DNA of 64,000 nucleotides from Ursus arctos. Taxonomy: Eukaryota > Chordata > Mammalia > Carnivora > Ursidae. A program made the translations under genes and the position numbers. Positions 1 to 10,140 of the stretch are shown in pieces; the stretch's first letter is position 1; every line of letters begins with the position of its first letter. The notes under the pieces are model-generated. The model ran no database searches, was not told where the DNA came from, and worked only from the letters and a program-made list of their open reading frames with translations. The stretch covers positions 18,315,848 through 18,379,847 of the forward strand of contig NW_026622986.1 in assembly GCF_023065955.2 (NCBI RefSeq), in the 5' to 3' direction.

Positions 1-1620
1 GCCCCTTTCCCCATAAACCCTGTAGTGTTAGCTGCACAATTTTTGGGTAGCATTGGTGGTTTTAAGAAACATGTCACATTAGAGCAAAACTGACTGTATT
101 TTCCATTATTACCATGTATCCCATATTTCGTATTTTGTAAGAGGAGTAAAATTGGGAGCCTCGATGATTGAGAAAAACCCCAGAATGTTTAGCCCTATTT
201 TTATAGACCATGTCTGACTTTAATAATATTTGGAAGACACAAGGAAAGAACTTGAATGATATTGAAATCACTGATCTGTGGAAAAACAGAAAAGTCAGAA
301 AATGGGAGGCTCGAGCTAAAGTCTGTGAGACTGTGGAATGTGAAGTCTTGAGTGATCCTGTTGGTGTCCTGGGCTTGGGCTTGGGCCACCCTGGTATGAT
401 CTAGGTAAGTCAGTTGAGTTATTTCTTTGCAATTCAGTCGTTAGCTGCTAAAGGTCAACTTTCTCATGTGCTTTCATGGTTCCCCGGAACCTCAACTGAA
501 ACTACACGTGTGGACTGGAGAACAGACTCAGCCCCACAGCCCCTATAGTTTGTTCGTGCTGAGAGCAATGAGACATTTCCTATCTGATCAAAAAGCTCAT
601 TCTCTAGGCTTGCGAACAAGACTATGTACTACAGTGTCCAATGAAGTTGATTATAAAAGGAGTAGGTGGTAGCTAAGAATAGCTCTTGAAGATGGGAACA
701 CTGAGCCTGATTTAAACTTGATCACCCTCTCACTTTTCCTAATTAACAGATGGGAAAGTTTAGTAAGTGTAGGATAGAGATGACTGTCCCTGATGCATGC
801 TAAAGTAAATATTAATTGAACTATTTCCATTGTTACCTAGATACTATTATTTGCTAGCTAGTACTGCTCTTGTGAAAGATATTTTCAAATGCCGGAACAG
901 GTATTTGCAGAAACTTGCTTTGTTCAGATTGTCAGTTGGTAGGTATGAAAAGGGTAAGTGAATCCAAATATCTTTCCCAGAAAACTTTCCGGACCCACAC
1001 GCTGACCCTGGGAAGCTGAAGTTTAGTTTTAATTTAGTCTTCCTTGGTTTTCCAATCAAATCACAGCGTTGAAAAATAATGGCAGGGAATTATCTGGCAG
1101 GTTTTTTCCTTGCGTGTAGCACAGGTCATCTCAGAAACAGATATTCATCCTTTCCCGTTGCTTAGCCCCAAATGCATTATTTATTTTGTTGTGCTGGTTG
1201 TTGCATGGGGGTCTCTTGACTTGCAATTTTCCCCTTGGTCGTGAGACATATTCACATTCACGCTACTGGCCTTTGGTGATACTGTACCTGACCAGATCGT
1301 CCAAGTGCTTTCCGGAGGAGCTAGAAACAGTCATAACTAAGCGTCCTCAGTTGGTTACAACTCCTAAAATAATAGTAAAGAACAGTTTTGGTGTTTTTTT
1401 AAAATTCTCTTTATTTCCAGGTAATAAGGAGCTACTCATAGGATACAGATCAGAAAGTTCAGAGTTGGTTTTTTGAAAACTAATCTATGGCATTTTTTTG
1501 GTCATTTTCTCAAGCCTGGCTAGATTGGGACTTATAATTCCAATGATTTCTCATTTCATTCTCACAAATTAATCATTGTGACATAAATGTTGGTCCATAT
1601 GGATTTTTCTTTTCCATAGC
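1..1620. other. No gene or repeat recognised
   Basis: Unique-looking AT-rich DNA. Short open frames are present on both strands, but none is longer than 96 codons. None shows a recognisable domain, and none is flanked by convincing splice sites. I see no SINE or LINE signature. Confidence 0.5.
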
Positions 1621-1621
1621 T

Positions 1622-1975
1622 ACCTTCTTGCCTCAGAATAAAGTCTGAATTCCTCAGACTAGCAACTTCTGTGGCCCACTGTCTTCTCCTTCTAGTTAAT
1701 ATCAATCACCACTAATCTCTCTACTGCCACTTTTCTTTTCAAATTCCTTCAAAAGAATCTATCTCATTGCCTCCACTTCTGCCCTGCCCATTAATTTCCT
1801 CTCTTCACTGTAATATGGCCTCCTTTTCTCTTCTCCCTACCAACACATCCAATCATTTCCTGAAACTGTTTTTGCTAAAGCTACCACTAACTTCCCAATT
1901 GCCAAATTCAGGGAATGTTTTAAAATTTCCTAAAAGCTGTTTTAAAATGTGGAAGATTGAACACATCTGTTAACC
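1622..1975 (+). mobile_element. Ancient L2-like LINE fragments
   Basis: The stretch CTCAGAATAAAGTCTGAATTCC followed by GGCCCACTGTCTTCTCC resembles the L2 segment just upstream of its 3' UTR. The pyrimidine-rich stretch that follows (CTGCCTCCACTTCTGCC, then GAAACTGTTTTTGCTAAAGC) resembles the L2 reverse-transcriptase coding part. The copy is old and broken, and the order of the two pieces suggests rearrangement or two separate fragments. Confidence 0.4.
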
Positions 1976-2212
1976 ACTGATCCTTTCTCAAGTCTCAGTA
2001 AATGACAGTTACAGGCTTTTTAAAAAAAAGAGTTCAAAGAAGAAGAGATGGATGAGGAGACATAATCATCAAATTGCAGAATGTTAAAGACAAGATAGTG
2101 GCATTTTATCTGACAGGTCTGAGAAAGCTGATTCCTAAGGTAAACCCCTGAAAGGCTCTGGGACTAGCGGTACCAGGCACATCTTGAAGTAAGGTTAAAG
2201 GTGGCAGAAGAG

Positions 2213-4717
2213 TGACATCAGCAAGATGGTGTGATAGGAGGTCCCTGTCTCCTATCCAAATCAGAAAGGAAGAAGTTACATTGTCTCTGTTTGCAGAGAA
2301 CATGATCTTATATATAGAAAACCCTAAGTTCCACTAAAAAACCTTTTAGAATAAATGAATTCAGTAAAGTTGCAGAACACAGAATCAACATGTAAAACTC
2401 AATTGCATTTCTACATACTAACAATGAACTATCCAAAAAAAGAAATTAAGAAAACGGTCCCAGTCAGAAGATCATCAAAAAGAATAAAATACTTAGGAGT
2501 AAACTTGATCAAGGGGTAAAAGACTTGCACTCTGAAAATTATAACACATAAATGAAAGAAATTAAAGAAAACAGACAAATGGAAAGATATACTGTGTTCA
2601 TGGACTGGAAGAATTAATATTGCTAAAATATCCATACTACCCAAAGTGATCTACAGATTTAGTGCAATCCCTGTTAAAATTCCAATGCCATTTTCCACAG
2701 AAAGAGAAAAAAGATCATAAAATTCATATGAAACCGTCAAAGACAATGGATTGACAAAGCAGTCTTGAGAAAGATGAGCAAAACTGGAGGCATTACATTT
2801 CCTGTAGTCATCAAAACAGTATGGTACTAGCATAAAAACAGACACATAAAACAACATAGCAGAACTGGAAAGCAATAATAAAACAGACACACAAGCCAGT
2901 ATAACAGAGCCCAGAGATAAGCCTACACATATATAGTCAACTAGTAATTGAGAAGGAGCCAAGAACACAAAATGGAGAATGGATAATCTCTTTAATAAAT
3001 GGTTTTGGGAAAACTGAATATCTATGTGTAAAAAAATGAAATTGTGTCTTTTTCTTGCACCATATGCAAAAAATTAACTTGAAATGAATTAAAGACTTAA
3101 ATGTAAGATCTGAAACCATAAAATGCCCAGAAGAAAACATGGGGAAAGAACCCCTTGACACTTATCTTGGCAATGAGTTTTTGGATATGATAGAATAGGC
3201 AACAAAAGGAAAAATAAATAAGTGGGGCTATATTAAAACTATAAAGTTACTGCACAGCATAAGAAGCCATTAACATAATGAAAAGAAAACCTATGAAATG
3301 GAAGAAAATATTTGCACATCACATGTCTGATAAGGGGTTAAAATCCAAAATTATATAGAACCCATACTACTCAACAAAAAAATAACAAATAACCCAATTA
3401 AAAAATGGGCCAAGAAGCAATACGTATTTTTCCAGAGAAGACATACATGTGGTCAATAGGTATATGAAAATGTGCTCAACATCACTAATCATCAGAGAAT
3501 GCAAACCAAAACCAGAATGCGATATCATCTCATAACTTTTAGAATGTCTATTATGAAAAATTCAAGAGATAGCAAGTGTTGGTGAGGGTGTGGAGAAAAG
3601 GGAACCCTTATGCACTGTTGATTGGAATGGAAATTGGTGCAGCAACTATGGAAAGCAGTAAGAACGTTTCTCAAAAATTAAAACAAGGACTACCACATGA
3701 TCCAGCAATCTTACTTCTAAATATATTCCAAAGTAAATGAAATCAGGAGCTCAAAGAGATAGCTGCACCCCCATGTTCACTGCAGTATTATTTACAATAG
3801 CCAAGATATTGAAACCACCTAAATGTCCATCAGTAAAAAAATGGATAAAAAAATTTGGTATATGTGAATGGTGGATTATTATTTGGCCATACAAAGTAAA
3901 GAAACACTGTCATTTCTGACAACATGAATGAACCTGAAGGACGTTATGCTTAACAAAATAAGCCAGACAAAGACAAATATTGTATGATCTCATTTATATG
4001 TGGAATCTAAAAATGTCAAACTCATAGAAGCAGAGAGCAGAAGGGTGGTTTCCCAGGGGTTGGGATGTAGGGGGAAATGGGAGATGTTGGTGAAAGGTTA
4101 CAAACTTTCAATTATAAGGTGAAAAAGTTCTAGGGAAGTTATGTGAGCATAATGACTATACAGATGACCCTTGAATGATGTCAACAGTTAACAATGATTA
4201 GGGGTGCTGAGCCCTGCATCTGAAAATCCATGTAAAACTTTGGACTCCCCCAAAACTTAACTAATAGTCTGCTATTGACCAGAAGCCTTACTGATAACAT
4301 AAATGGTCAATTAACATATATGTTGATGTTATTTGTATTATATACTGTATTCTCACAATAAAGTAAGCTAGAGAAAAGAAGATGTTACTAAGAAAATCAT
4401 AAGGAAGAGAACATATTTTTATAGTACTGTATTGTAAAAATCCACACATAAAGGCACCCATGTAGTTCAAACTCATGTTGTTCAAGGGTTTACCGTAGTT
4501 AATAACACTGTATTATATACTTGAACTTGCTAAGAGATTGGGTCTTAAGTGTTCTTACCATACACACAAAACTATGTGTGGAGTGATGGATGTGCTAATT
4601 AACTTGACTGTGGTCATCATTTCATAATGTCAACATATATCACATCATCATATGTATACTACAAATATATACAATTTTTATTTGCCAATTATGCCTCAAC
4701 AGAGCTAGAAAAAAATG
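2213..4717 (+). mobile_element. L1 LINE, internally deleted, with 3' UTR
   Basis: From about 2260 the sequence follows old-L1 (L1MA-like) ORF2 in the sense direction. It covers the reverse-transcriptase active-site region (TCTGTTTGCAGAGAACATG at 2282, where a live L1 encodes Phe-Ala-Asp-Asp), the thumb and C-terminal domain, the ORF2 end near 4000, then the typical 3' UTR (AACTCATAGAAGCAGAGAG; GTTAATAACACTGTATTATA; ATATACAATTTTTATTTGCC) to a short A-rich end. The Asp-Asp pair now reads Glu-Asn and many stops interrupt the frame, so it is dead. At 2213-2250 a piece like the L1 5' end (CATCAGCAAGATGG) is joined almost directly to the RT region, so the 5' UTR, ORF1 and endonuclease are missing. 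A DNA transposon interrupts the 3' UTR at 4161-4495. No clear target-site duplication was found. Confidence 0.9.
4161..4495 (-). mobile_element. Tigger-type non-autonomous DNA transposon (MER2-like)
   Basis: A 335-bp insert splits the L1 3' UTR phrase GACTATAGTTAATAAC. It begins CAGATGACCCTTGAATGATG and ends CATGTTGTTCAAGGGTTTACCG, which are decayed terminal inverted repeats. It is flanked by TA on both sides (4159-4160 and 4496-4497), the target duplication expected of Tc1/mariner-Tigger elements. The interior (AGAAGCCTTACTGATAACAT; AAAGTAAGCTAGAGAAAAGAAGATG) matches the common mammalian MER2-type MITE as I remember it. The family name and the strand relative to the consensus are less certain than the class. 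It is younger than the L1 it sits in. Confidence 0.8.
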
Positions 4718-4771
4718 TGACCCAAAGTAGAGGTGTTGGTGGGAAGTCAGTTTAAGAACAGTTAGACTCTC

Positions 4772-4972
4772 GGGGGGCCTGGGTGGCACAGCGGTTAAGC
4801 GTCTGCCTTCGGCTCAGGGCGTGATCCTGGCGTTCTGGGATCGAGCCCCACATCAGGCTCCTCTGCTATGAGCCTGCTTCTTCCTCTCCCACTCCCCCTG
4901 CTTGTGTTCCCTCTCTCGCTGGCTGTCTCTATCTCTGTCAAATAAATAAATAAAATCTTAAAAAAAAAAAAA
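4772..4972 (+). mobile_element. SINEC (Can-SINE), arctoid-type subfamily
   Basis: A complete tRNA-Lys-derived SINE. It has the head GGGGGGCCTGGGTGGCACAG, the diagnostic GCGGTTAAGCGTCTGCCTTCG, the B-box-like GATCGAGCCCC, a CT-rich tail, (AAATAA)n, AATCTT and poly(A). A perfect 18-bp target duplication, AAGAACAGTTAGACTCTC, flanks it at 4754-4771 and 4973-4990. The low divergence and intact duplication mark it as one of the youngest insertions in the window. Confidence 0.97.
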
Positions 4973-5049
4973 AAGAACAGTTAGACTCTCAGAATTTCCC
5001 TCCTCCTCCACAAAACCTGATGGCATGTATGTCTCACTCCAGCATAACA

Positions 5050-5560
5050 TTGAGGTTATTTCTTAGAAATGGGCTGGATATCTCTCAAGTGCCCCTCAAG
5101 ATGCATTCTCCAGTCCTTTCCACTTTTCCTTAGACCTAGAAGGCTAATCTATATGGATTAAGTTAATGGACCCCCTTGTTCTTTGGTTTCCCATTGGGTT
5201 TGGCCAATAGAGAGCCCCGACAGGAGATGCGAGGTTGTTAAGAAAGTAAGGGCATTTATTCTCCAAGTTCCCACCTCTGTGGTTCCCTTGGGATGACTTC
5301 CTTTCTTCAGCGAAGGTCACATTTCCTCAGAAGCTGGCCTCATTATAGGACTTTTTCCTTCTAGGCTCTAACAACCTTCCCCTTCTCCCATCCCTTGGGC
5401 CTACAGGTAGTACCGACCAGAGGTTTAGCACTCCCTGGGAGTTTCTTTACACACTTTACACACTGCCTGTACCATTGTAATGAGTCCCTTTATTAAAGCC
5501 ATTTTAAAGTTATCCTAATTTGAATTACTACCAGTTTTATGCTAGGACCCTGGGTGAAAC
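5050..5560 (+). mobile_element. Ancient interspersed repeat, family unresolved
   Basis: The order of phrases (GATGCATTCTCCAGTCC; GTTTGGCCAATAGAGAGCCCC; GGCATTTATTCTCC; CTTTATTAAAGCCATTTTAAAG; AGGACCCTGG) is one I recognise from dispersed mammalian copies with an LTR- or LINE-3'-end-like organisation and a terminal ATTAAA. I cannot assign a family name. The copy is strongly decayed and has no clear ends. Confidence 0.4.
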
Positions 5561-6228
5561 AGATGGCTTTGGGTTGGAAATCTTTCCAAAAGAATTGAGG
5601 GTGGAGATACCATTCTATAAACAAGAGGATTAAGTGATATTTTGCAAACTGAGTTTTGAGACACCTAAACTCCTCCCCACTTTGATCCCCAAACAGAGGG
5701 TCAGGCTTTTAACCTCAAGGCAAGAGGCTGAAAGAGTCTTCACTGGGCAATCTGACTAAGCCAGTGGGAAAAAACCCTCTGCTCTCAGGGTTTCCAAACA
5801 AAAAGGTCCAGCAAATCTCCATTCAATAAAGGTCAAGGTTCACAGTTGAAAAACCTCATCAGCATGCAATCGTAATCAATTTTTGTTTTTTAAATGTGAA
5901 TGCTTCAAGATCACTAGTCACCTGAGAAAAGCTTCTAATAAGAAAGTGAACAAAACAAACTAGAAGAGAAACCAAGATTTTGCCTGGAGGAAAAGAAAAA
6001 TATGCTCTTATTTTAACAGAAAGATGAGAGCAGATATCTATCTGTGCACTAAAAACAGATTTTGTATAAATAGAATAATCAGCAAACAACAATAAAAAGA
6101 AAGCTCCAGGAAATAAGGGTATGATAGAAATAAAATATTCAACAGGAGATAGAAGAGAATGAGAGAGAAAGGGAAAAGACAAAAATTAAAGATTTGGTCT
6201 GTAAATTCTAACATCTGAATAACCGACC

Positions 6229-6249
6229 AAAAAAAAAAGGGGGGGGGGG
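6229..6249. repeat. A10-G11 homopurine junction
   Basis: Ten A directly followed by eleven G, then a further purine stretch (AAGGAGGAGAAGAA). It lies inside the HAL1 and probably arose by slippage in an A/G-rich part of the element. Confidence 0.95.
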
Positions 6250-6864
6250 AAGGAGGAGAAGAACTTCTCAGAGCAGGAAAACTGAGAAATCACCCAGAAT
6301 GATGGAAGATGAATTTGTAGATGAGAAGAGCCCAGTGAGTGAACAGCATAATCTATAAAAATAGAAATACGGCCAACATTTAATTGTGAATTTCAGATAC
6401 GAGGACAAAAGAAAGTACCCAGAAGCTTCCAGATGGGGAGTTCATACAAAGGACCAGGAATCACAGTGGCTTTGGACTTTTCAAAAACAATATTGGAAGC
6501 GAGAAGTCAGTGGTAATACCTATATTCCCTGAGGGAAAATGATTTACAATCAAGAAGAAAGATACTTTCGGACCAAGGCTTTGTAAAATCTACTTCCCAC
6601 ACACATGCTTTTTTAAGATGCTATTGAGAATATGCTCCACCAAAAAAAAATGAGCTAAACCAACAATGAAGAAGATATAGGATCCAAGCACAGGATTCTA
6701 ATATTAAATTAGGGGTTAAGAAACAGGCAGCTGGAGAGATGCCCCAGGAGGTAATCTGTCCAGACCAGAAGAGGTCAGAAGGCGATATCTCCCCTGAGAT
6801 GAACTTAGCAAGAGTGCTGCATGTGCTTGAAACTTCTGAGACAACGCTTAAACACTAGAGCCCT

Positions 6865-7041
6865 GGGGTGCCTGGGTGGCTCAGTCAGTTAAGCATCTGC
6901 TTTCAGCTCAGGTCGTGATCTCAAGGTCCTGGGATCGAGCCCTACATCGGGCTCTCCGCTCAGTGGAGAGTCTGCTTCTCCTTCTCCCTCTGCCCCTCCC
7001 CACCATTCATGCTCTCTCTTTCAAATAAAAATAAAATCTTT
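6865..7041 (+). mobile_element. SINEC inserted in HAL1
   Basis: It has the head GGGGTGCCTGGGTGGCTCAG, the middle CAGGTCGTGATCTCAAGGTCCTGGG, the B-box-like GATCGAGCCC and the end AAATAAAATCTT. Imperfect flanking duplications (AAACACTAGAG before, AAACACTGGAA after) mark the target site. It belongs to the ordinary SINEC form, not the arctoid GGCGTGATC form. Confidence 0.95.
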
Positions 7042-7600
7042 AAACACTGGAACATAAATGTGCAGTTTAATTAGTGAAAAGCATGTACAAAACTAAGCAA
7101 ACAAAAATGTGCAATTATTAACTCCAGGTAAAACAAAAATATTATCCAACAGGCACGGAAAAGTTATTATGGATTAATGTACATTCCAGCAGTGACATAA
7201 GTATAATAAGGTAAGTATTTAATAGTAATCTAACCAAACTTCATGAGATGATATTGGTGGTTGGCTGGGTTGACAGAGAGTAAAAGAGACCTGAATCTTC
7301 ATCTTCCATAGAGGGAAGCCTAGAGATTATTTGTAAAGCAGAAATATCAAAAGAAACATTAGAAGCTACTTAGAGTTATGGAGGGTAGTATGAACGACAG
7401 CAACAGGAAAGCTGTAAATTGAAAATGGCTGCCACCAGAGGGTGGGGAATACACATTCGTGTTGGACAACGGTGCCAGAGCTCCATTGTTCTTCCTATTG
7501 TGTTTAAAAGAACTATTTGACTCAACTATGTGCATTTATAATTTTGATGAAAACAAAAACCAAACTGAAAAAATAAAAAGCAGAATAAAACAACCAAACG

Positions 7601-7633
7601 AGACAGAGAGAGACAGAGAGAGAGAGAGAGAGA
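7601..7633. repeat. (GA)n microsatellite with GACA interruptions
   Basis: GAGACAGAGAGAGACAGAGAG followed by pure (GA)n. It lies at the A-rich 3' end of the HAL1 and is a likely product of slippage there. Confidence 0.9.
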
Positions 7634-8300
7634 AGCACATGCTGTTCAGTCAGAATTCTGCCCAAGTAATTTTCTTTTTTAAGAAGTCTGACATTAATCT
7701 TTTAGCTAAATCTGCCAAGATTGTGGATTTATTTTTAATGGATTTCTGTAGAAAAGAAGAACATTAAAGTGAACGCACTACCTAGAAGTCGAATAAATTG
7801 TTTCCCAACAAAGAGATTTATAATGAAAAAATGATTTGCTGATCTGCGATGTGAAAATTGTAATAGTTATTTTCAAAATTGAGTCTTTGGGAAGCCTGGT
7901 GATCCCGGAGCATCTCCAGGTCGTGAGTCCTGCCATGAAACTCAGTGTTCAGCATCTGTGTCTGGTATCTGGGGCTCTGGAACACCAACACCTGCATACT
8001 TATCAAGTGAAATGATTTTCTGTTCCTAAATATAAATTCATTATCTGATGATTCACAAATAGAAATGTGCTCAGTTAACAGCAACTGAGGCAGAAAAAAA
8101 AAATGTCATAAAACTCAGATGTAACTTTGTATGTGAGTCGTTTATACGGCTAAGAAAAAAAACCCTTTAGTAAGTGTATTAGCTGATTTGTGTGTATCAT
8201 GCCGAAGTGTATCAAGGCACCAGGAGGGAAGCGACAGGTTTGGCATCTACCAGCCTGTCCTCTCAGATATTCGATGTGAGCTCATGCAAGCGAAGTAGTT
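7634..8300. other. No gene or repeat recognised
   Basis: AT-rich DNA with a modestly GC-richer patch at 7885-7985. Nothing recognisable on either strand. Confidence 0.4.
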
Positions 8301-8312
8301 TTTCCCATATAA

Positions 8313-8510
8313 TTTTTTTTTTAAAGATTTCATTTATTTACCCGACAGAGACAGAGACAGCCAGCGAGAGAGGGAACACAAGCAGGGGGAGTAGGAGAGG
8401 AAGAAGCAGGCTCATAGCAGAGGAGCCCGATGCAGGGCTCGATCCCACAACGCCGGGATCACGCCCTGAGCTGAAGGCAGACGTTCAACCACTGTGCCAC
8501 CCAGGCGCCC
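8313..8510 (-). mobile_element. SINEC, arctoid-type, inserted beside an older SINEC
   Basis: Reverse-strand SINE: poly(T), AAAGATTTCATTTATTTACC, GACAGCCAGCGAGAGAGGG, GGCTCGATCCC, GGATCACGCCCTGAGCTGAA, GCCACCCAGGCGCCCC. The sequence before it (TTTCCCATATAATTTTT, 8301) and after it (CCCCATATAACTTTTT, 8511) is its target duplication. It landed at the tail junction of the older SINE that follows. Confidence 0.96.
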
Positions 8511-8521
8511 CCCCATATAAC

Positions 8522-8700
8522 TTTTTGTAAGACTGTATTTGTTTATTTAGAGAGGGGCAGAGGGAGAGGGAGAGAATCTCAAGCAGACTCTGTGCTGAGC
8601 ATGGAGCCCAATGCGGGGCTCGATCCCACAACCCTGAGATCATGACCTGAGCTGAAATCAAGAGTCGGGTGCTTAACCAACTGTGACACCCAGATGTCCC
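8522..8700 (-). mobile_element. Older SINEC, same orientation
   Basis: Reverse-strand SINE with a decayed tail (GTAAGACTGTATTTGTTTATTTAG), CAAGCAGACTCTGTGCTGAGC, GGCTCGATCCC, GAGATCATGACCTGAGC and a mutated head (CACCCAGATGTCCC). It is followed by TTTCCATATAATTTT at 8701, the distal copy of its own target duplication. It is more diverged than its neighbour at 8313. Confidence 0.94.
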
Positions 8701-8969
8701 TTTCCATATAATTTTAAACCAGTCCTGAGCTGGGCGGGGCAAGGCAAAAGAAGGGCAGATGGATGGGGGATCAGGGCTGGTATCAGGTGCTGGGAGAACT
8801 TATAGACCGTGAAGGAGATGAGAGAAACGTGAAGAGGGAGACAGAAATTGTGCTAACTAGTGTGTTGGGCTTCTCGAGGGTTCCTATTTAGCTGCTAGTT
8901 TGTATACTAACAGTATTGCCTCCACTCCATATTTCATCACTGCAGTAAATACTGATGTGGGTTCAGAGA

Positions 8970-9150
8970 TTTGGAGTTTGGGCTTGAGTAGAATGTGGCT
9001 CAAAACTACTGGTGGGGTGGCCTTGAGCGAGTCTCTTTCCTCCTCTGTCCAGTGGTGTTAATACCGGCGCACTGTGAGGATCCAGTGTGACGATGCGTGG
9101 ACAGTGCTTAGCGTGGTGACTGGCATGTAGTAAACATCTGCCAGACCCTA
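8970..9150 (+). mobile_element. MIR SINE
   Basis: It follows the MIR consensus order: GATTTGGAGTTTGGGCTTGAG, GTGGCCTTGAGCGAGTCTC, TTTCCTCCTCTGTCCAGTGG, GTGAGGATCCAGTGTGACGATG, CAGTGCTTAGCGTGGTGACTGG. It is an ancient mammalian tRNA-derived SINE with typical divergence. Confidence 0.85.
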
Positions 9151-9461
9151 GAAAAATGGGGACTGGGAAGAGAAGAAATGGCCAATGGAATGAGGAAGGA
9201 GAAACCAGGTAAATTGGGGGAAAATCGGTGTTCAGTACATTCAAGTCCTTCATTTCCTTTCTGGCTTGTTTCCTGAGTTTTGTTTTCTCACATCTGACTG
9301 AAATAAAGGTATATTTGAATGGAGCTATGTGCTTTGGCAATGAGCTTACACTTCCCTCTAAATGCAGTTCGGTGGTATTTCCAGCCCTGGTAAAACCAGG
9401 GTAGATGATAGAGAGAGGAAGAGATTGCTGATAGTAAAATCCAACGGCCACGCGCTCAGAG

Positions 9462-9545
9462 TCTTAAATGGGTTGGTCATTGTGCTAAGTCCTCTGGGAG
9501 GAAGGTAAGTGAGGTTAGGTGCTCTGTCTTTAAGGCATCAAGTGA
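9462..9545 (-). mobile_element. L2 3'-end fragment (weak)
   Basis: CATTGTGCTAAGTCCTCTGGG...CTCTGTCTTTAAGGCATCAAG resembles the reverse complement of the L2 3' end (CACTGTGCTAGGC...CCTGCCCTCAAGGAGC). It is short and diverged. Confidence 0.35.
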
Positions 9546-9759
9546 CTGGAAATCACGTCATTTCCCTTCAATTCAGTTCAGTTCCATTCAATTCAATTTT
9601 CTTTTAGTTCATTTCATGCTTCAGCCAGTTGCAGAATGAAACTGGGCCCTAAAGTAGCAGCATAAATTATCAGAGGGTTCTAATCTTGGGTCGTTGTGGT
9701 TTGAGAGGGGGGAAAAGTCTGCTAACCAGCCTAAGTCTCCTCTGTTCTTGCCTGATTGT

Positions 9760-9782
9760 AAAAAAAAAAAAAAAAAAAAAAA
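9760..9782. repeat. A23 homopolymer
   Basis: Pure A-run of 23. No retrocopy or LINE end is recognisable immediately upstream, so its source is unclear. Confidence 0.9.
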
Positions 9783-10114
9783 GGAAGTTATCTAGTGAAT
9801 AAAGGGGCCGAGATGCATCACTCATGTAATCATAAAGGAGCAGTAAAATTATTTTTACGAAGGGGATCAAAAATTCTCAGGAAAAAAAAAAAGTGTTCTC
9901 TGAAAATGAATTCTCCAAGAGGGCTTCACAAACCCACCGCCGGAATTCTTTATTTCTTCTGCTATAAATATATCCATTCTTACATAAAAGTTAGTAAAAA
10001 TCATTGAATAATTAAACTAGAAAGTTAAAATCTCAATCTGTGCTTTCAAGGTACCTTAATTGCAAAAAGAATTTGCCTTCAAACTGAAGAAACAATTCTT
10101 TCTATCTCTAGCTC

Positions 10115-10140
10115 TCTGTCTGTCTGTCTGCCTGCCTGCT
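10115..10140. repeat. CTGT/CCTG tetranucleotide tract
   Basis: TCTGTCTGTCTGTCTG changes phase into CCTGCCTGCTTG. A compound microsatellite. Confidence 0.85.

Larger units (their letters stand above)
5640..7600 (+). mobile_element. HAL1 half-LINE, near full-length and decayed
   Basis: The sequence follows HAL1, an L1 relative that encodes only an ORF1-like RNA-binding protein. Landmarks in order are GAGGCTGAAAGAGTCTTCAC, CATCAGCATGCAATCGTAATC, AACAGAAAGATGAGAGCAG, GATTTGGTCTGTAAATTCTAACATCTGAAT, GAAGCTTCCAGATGGGG, GACCAGGAATCACAGTGGC, GAGGGAAAATGATTTACAATC and ATATGCTCCACCAAAA, followed by an A-rich 3' UTR. An A10G11 run sits at 6229-6249 and a SINE splits it at 6865. There is no open reading frame. 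It would depend on L1 machinery for mobility. Confidence 0.7.

Noticed and set aside
8963..9451. 162-codon minus-strand open frame
   Set aside because: It overlaps a MIR on the opposite strand and has no recognised domain.
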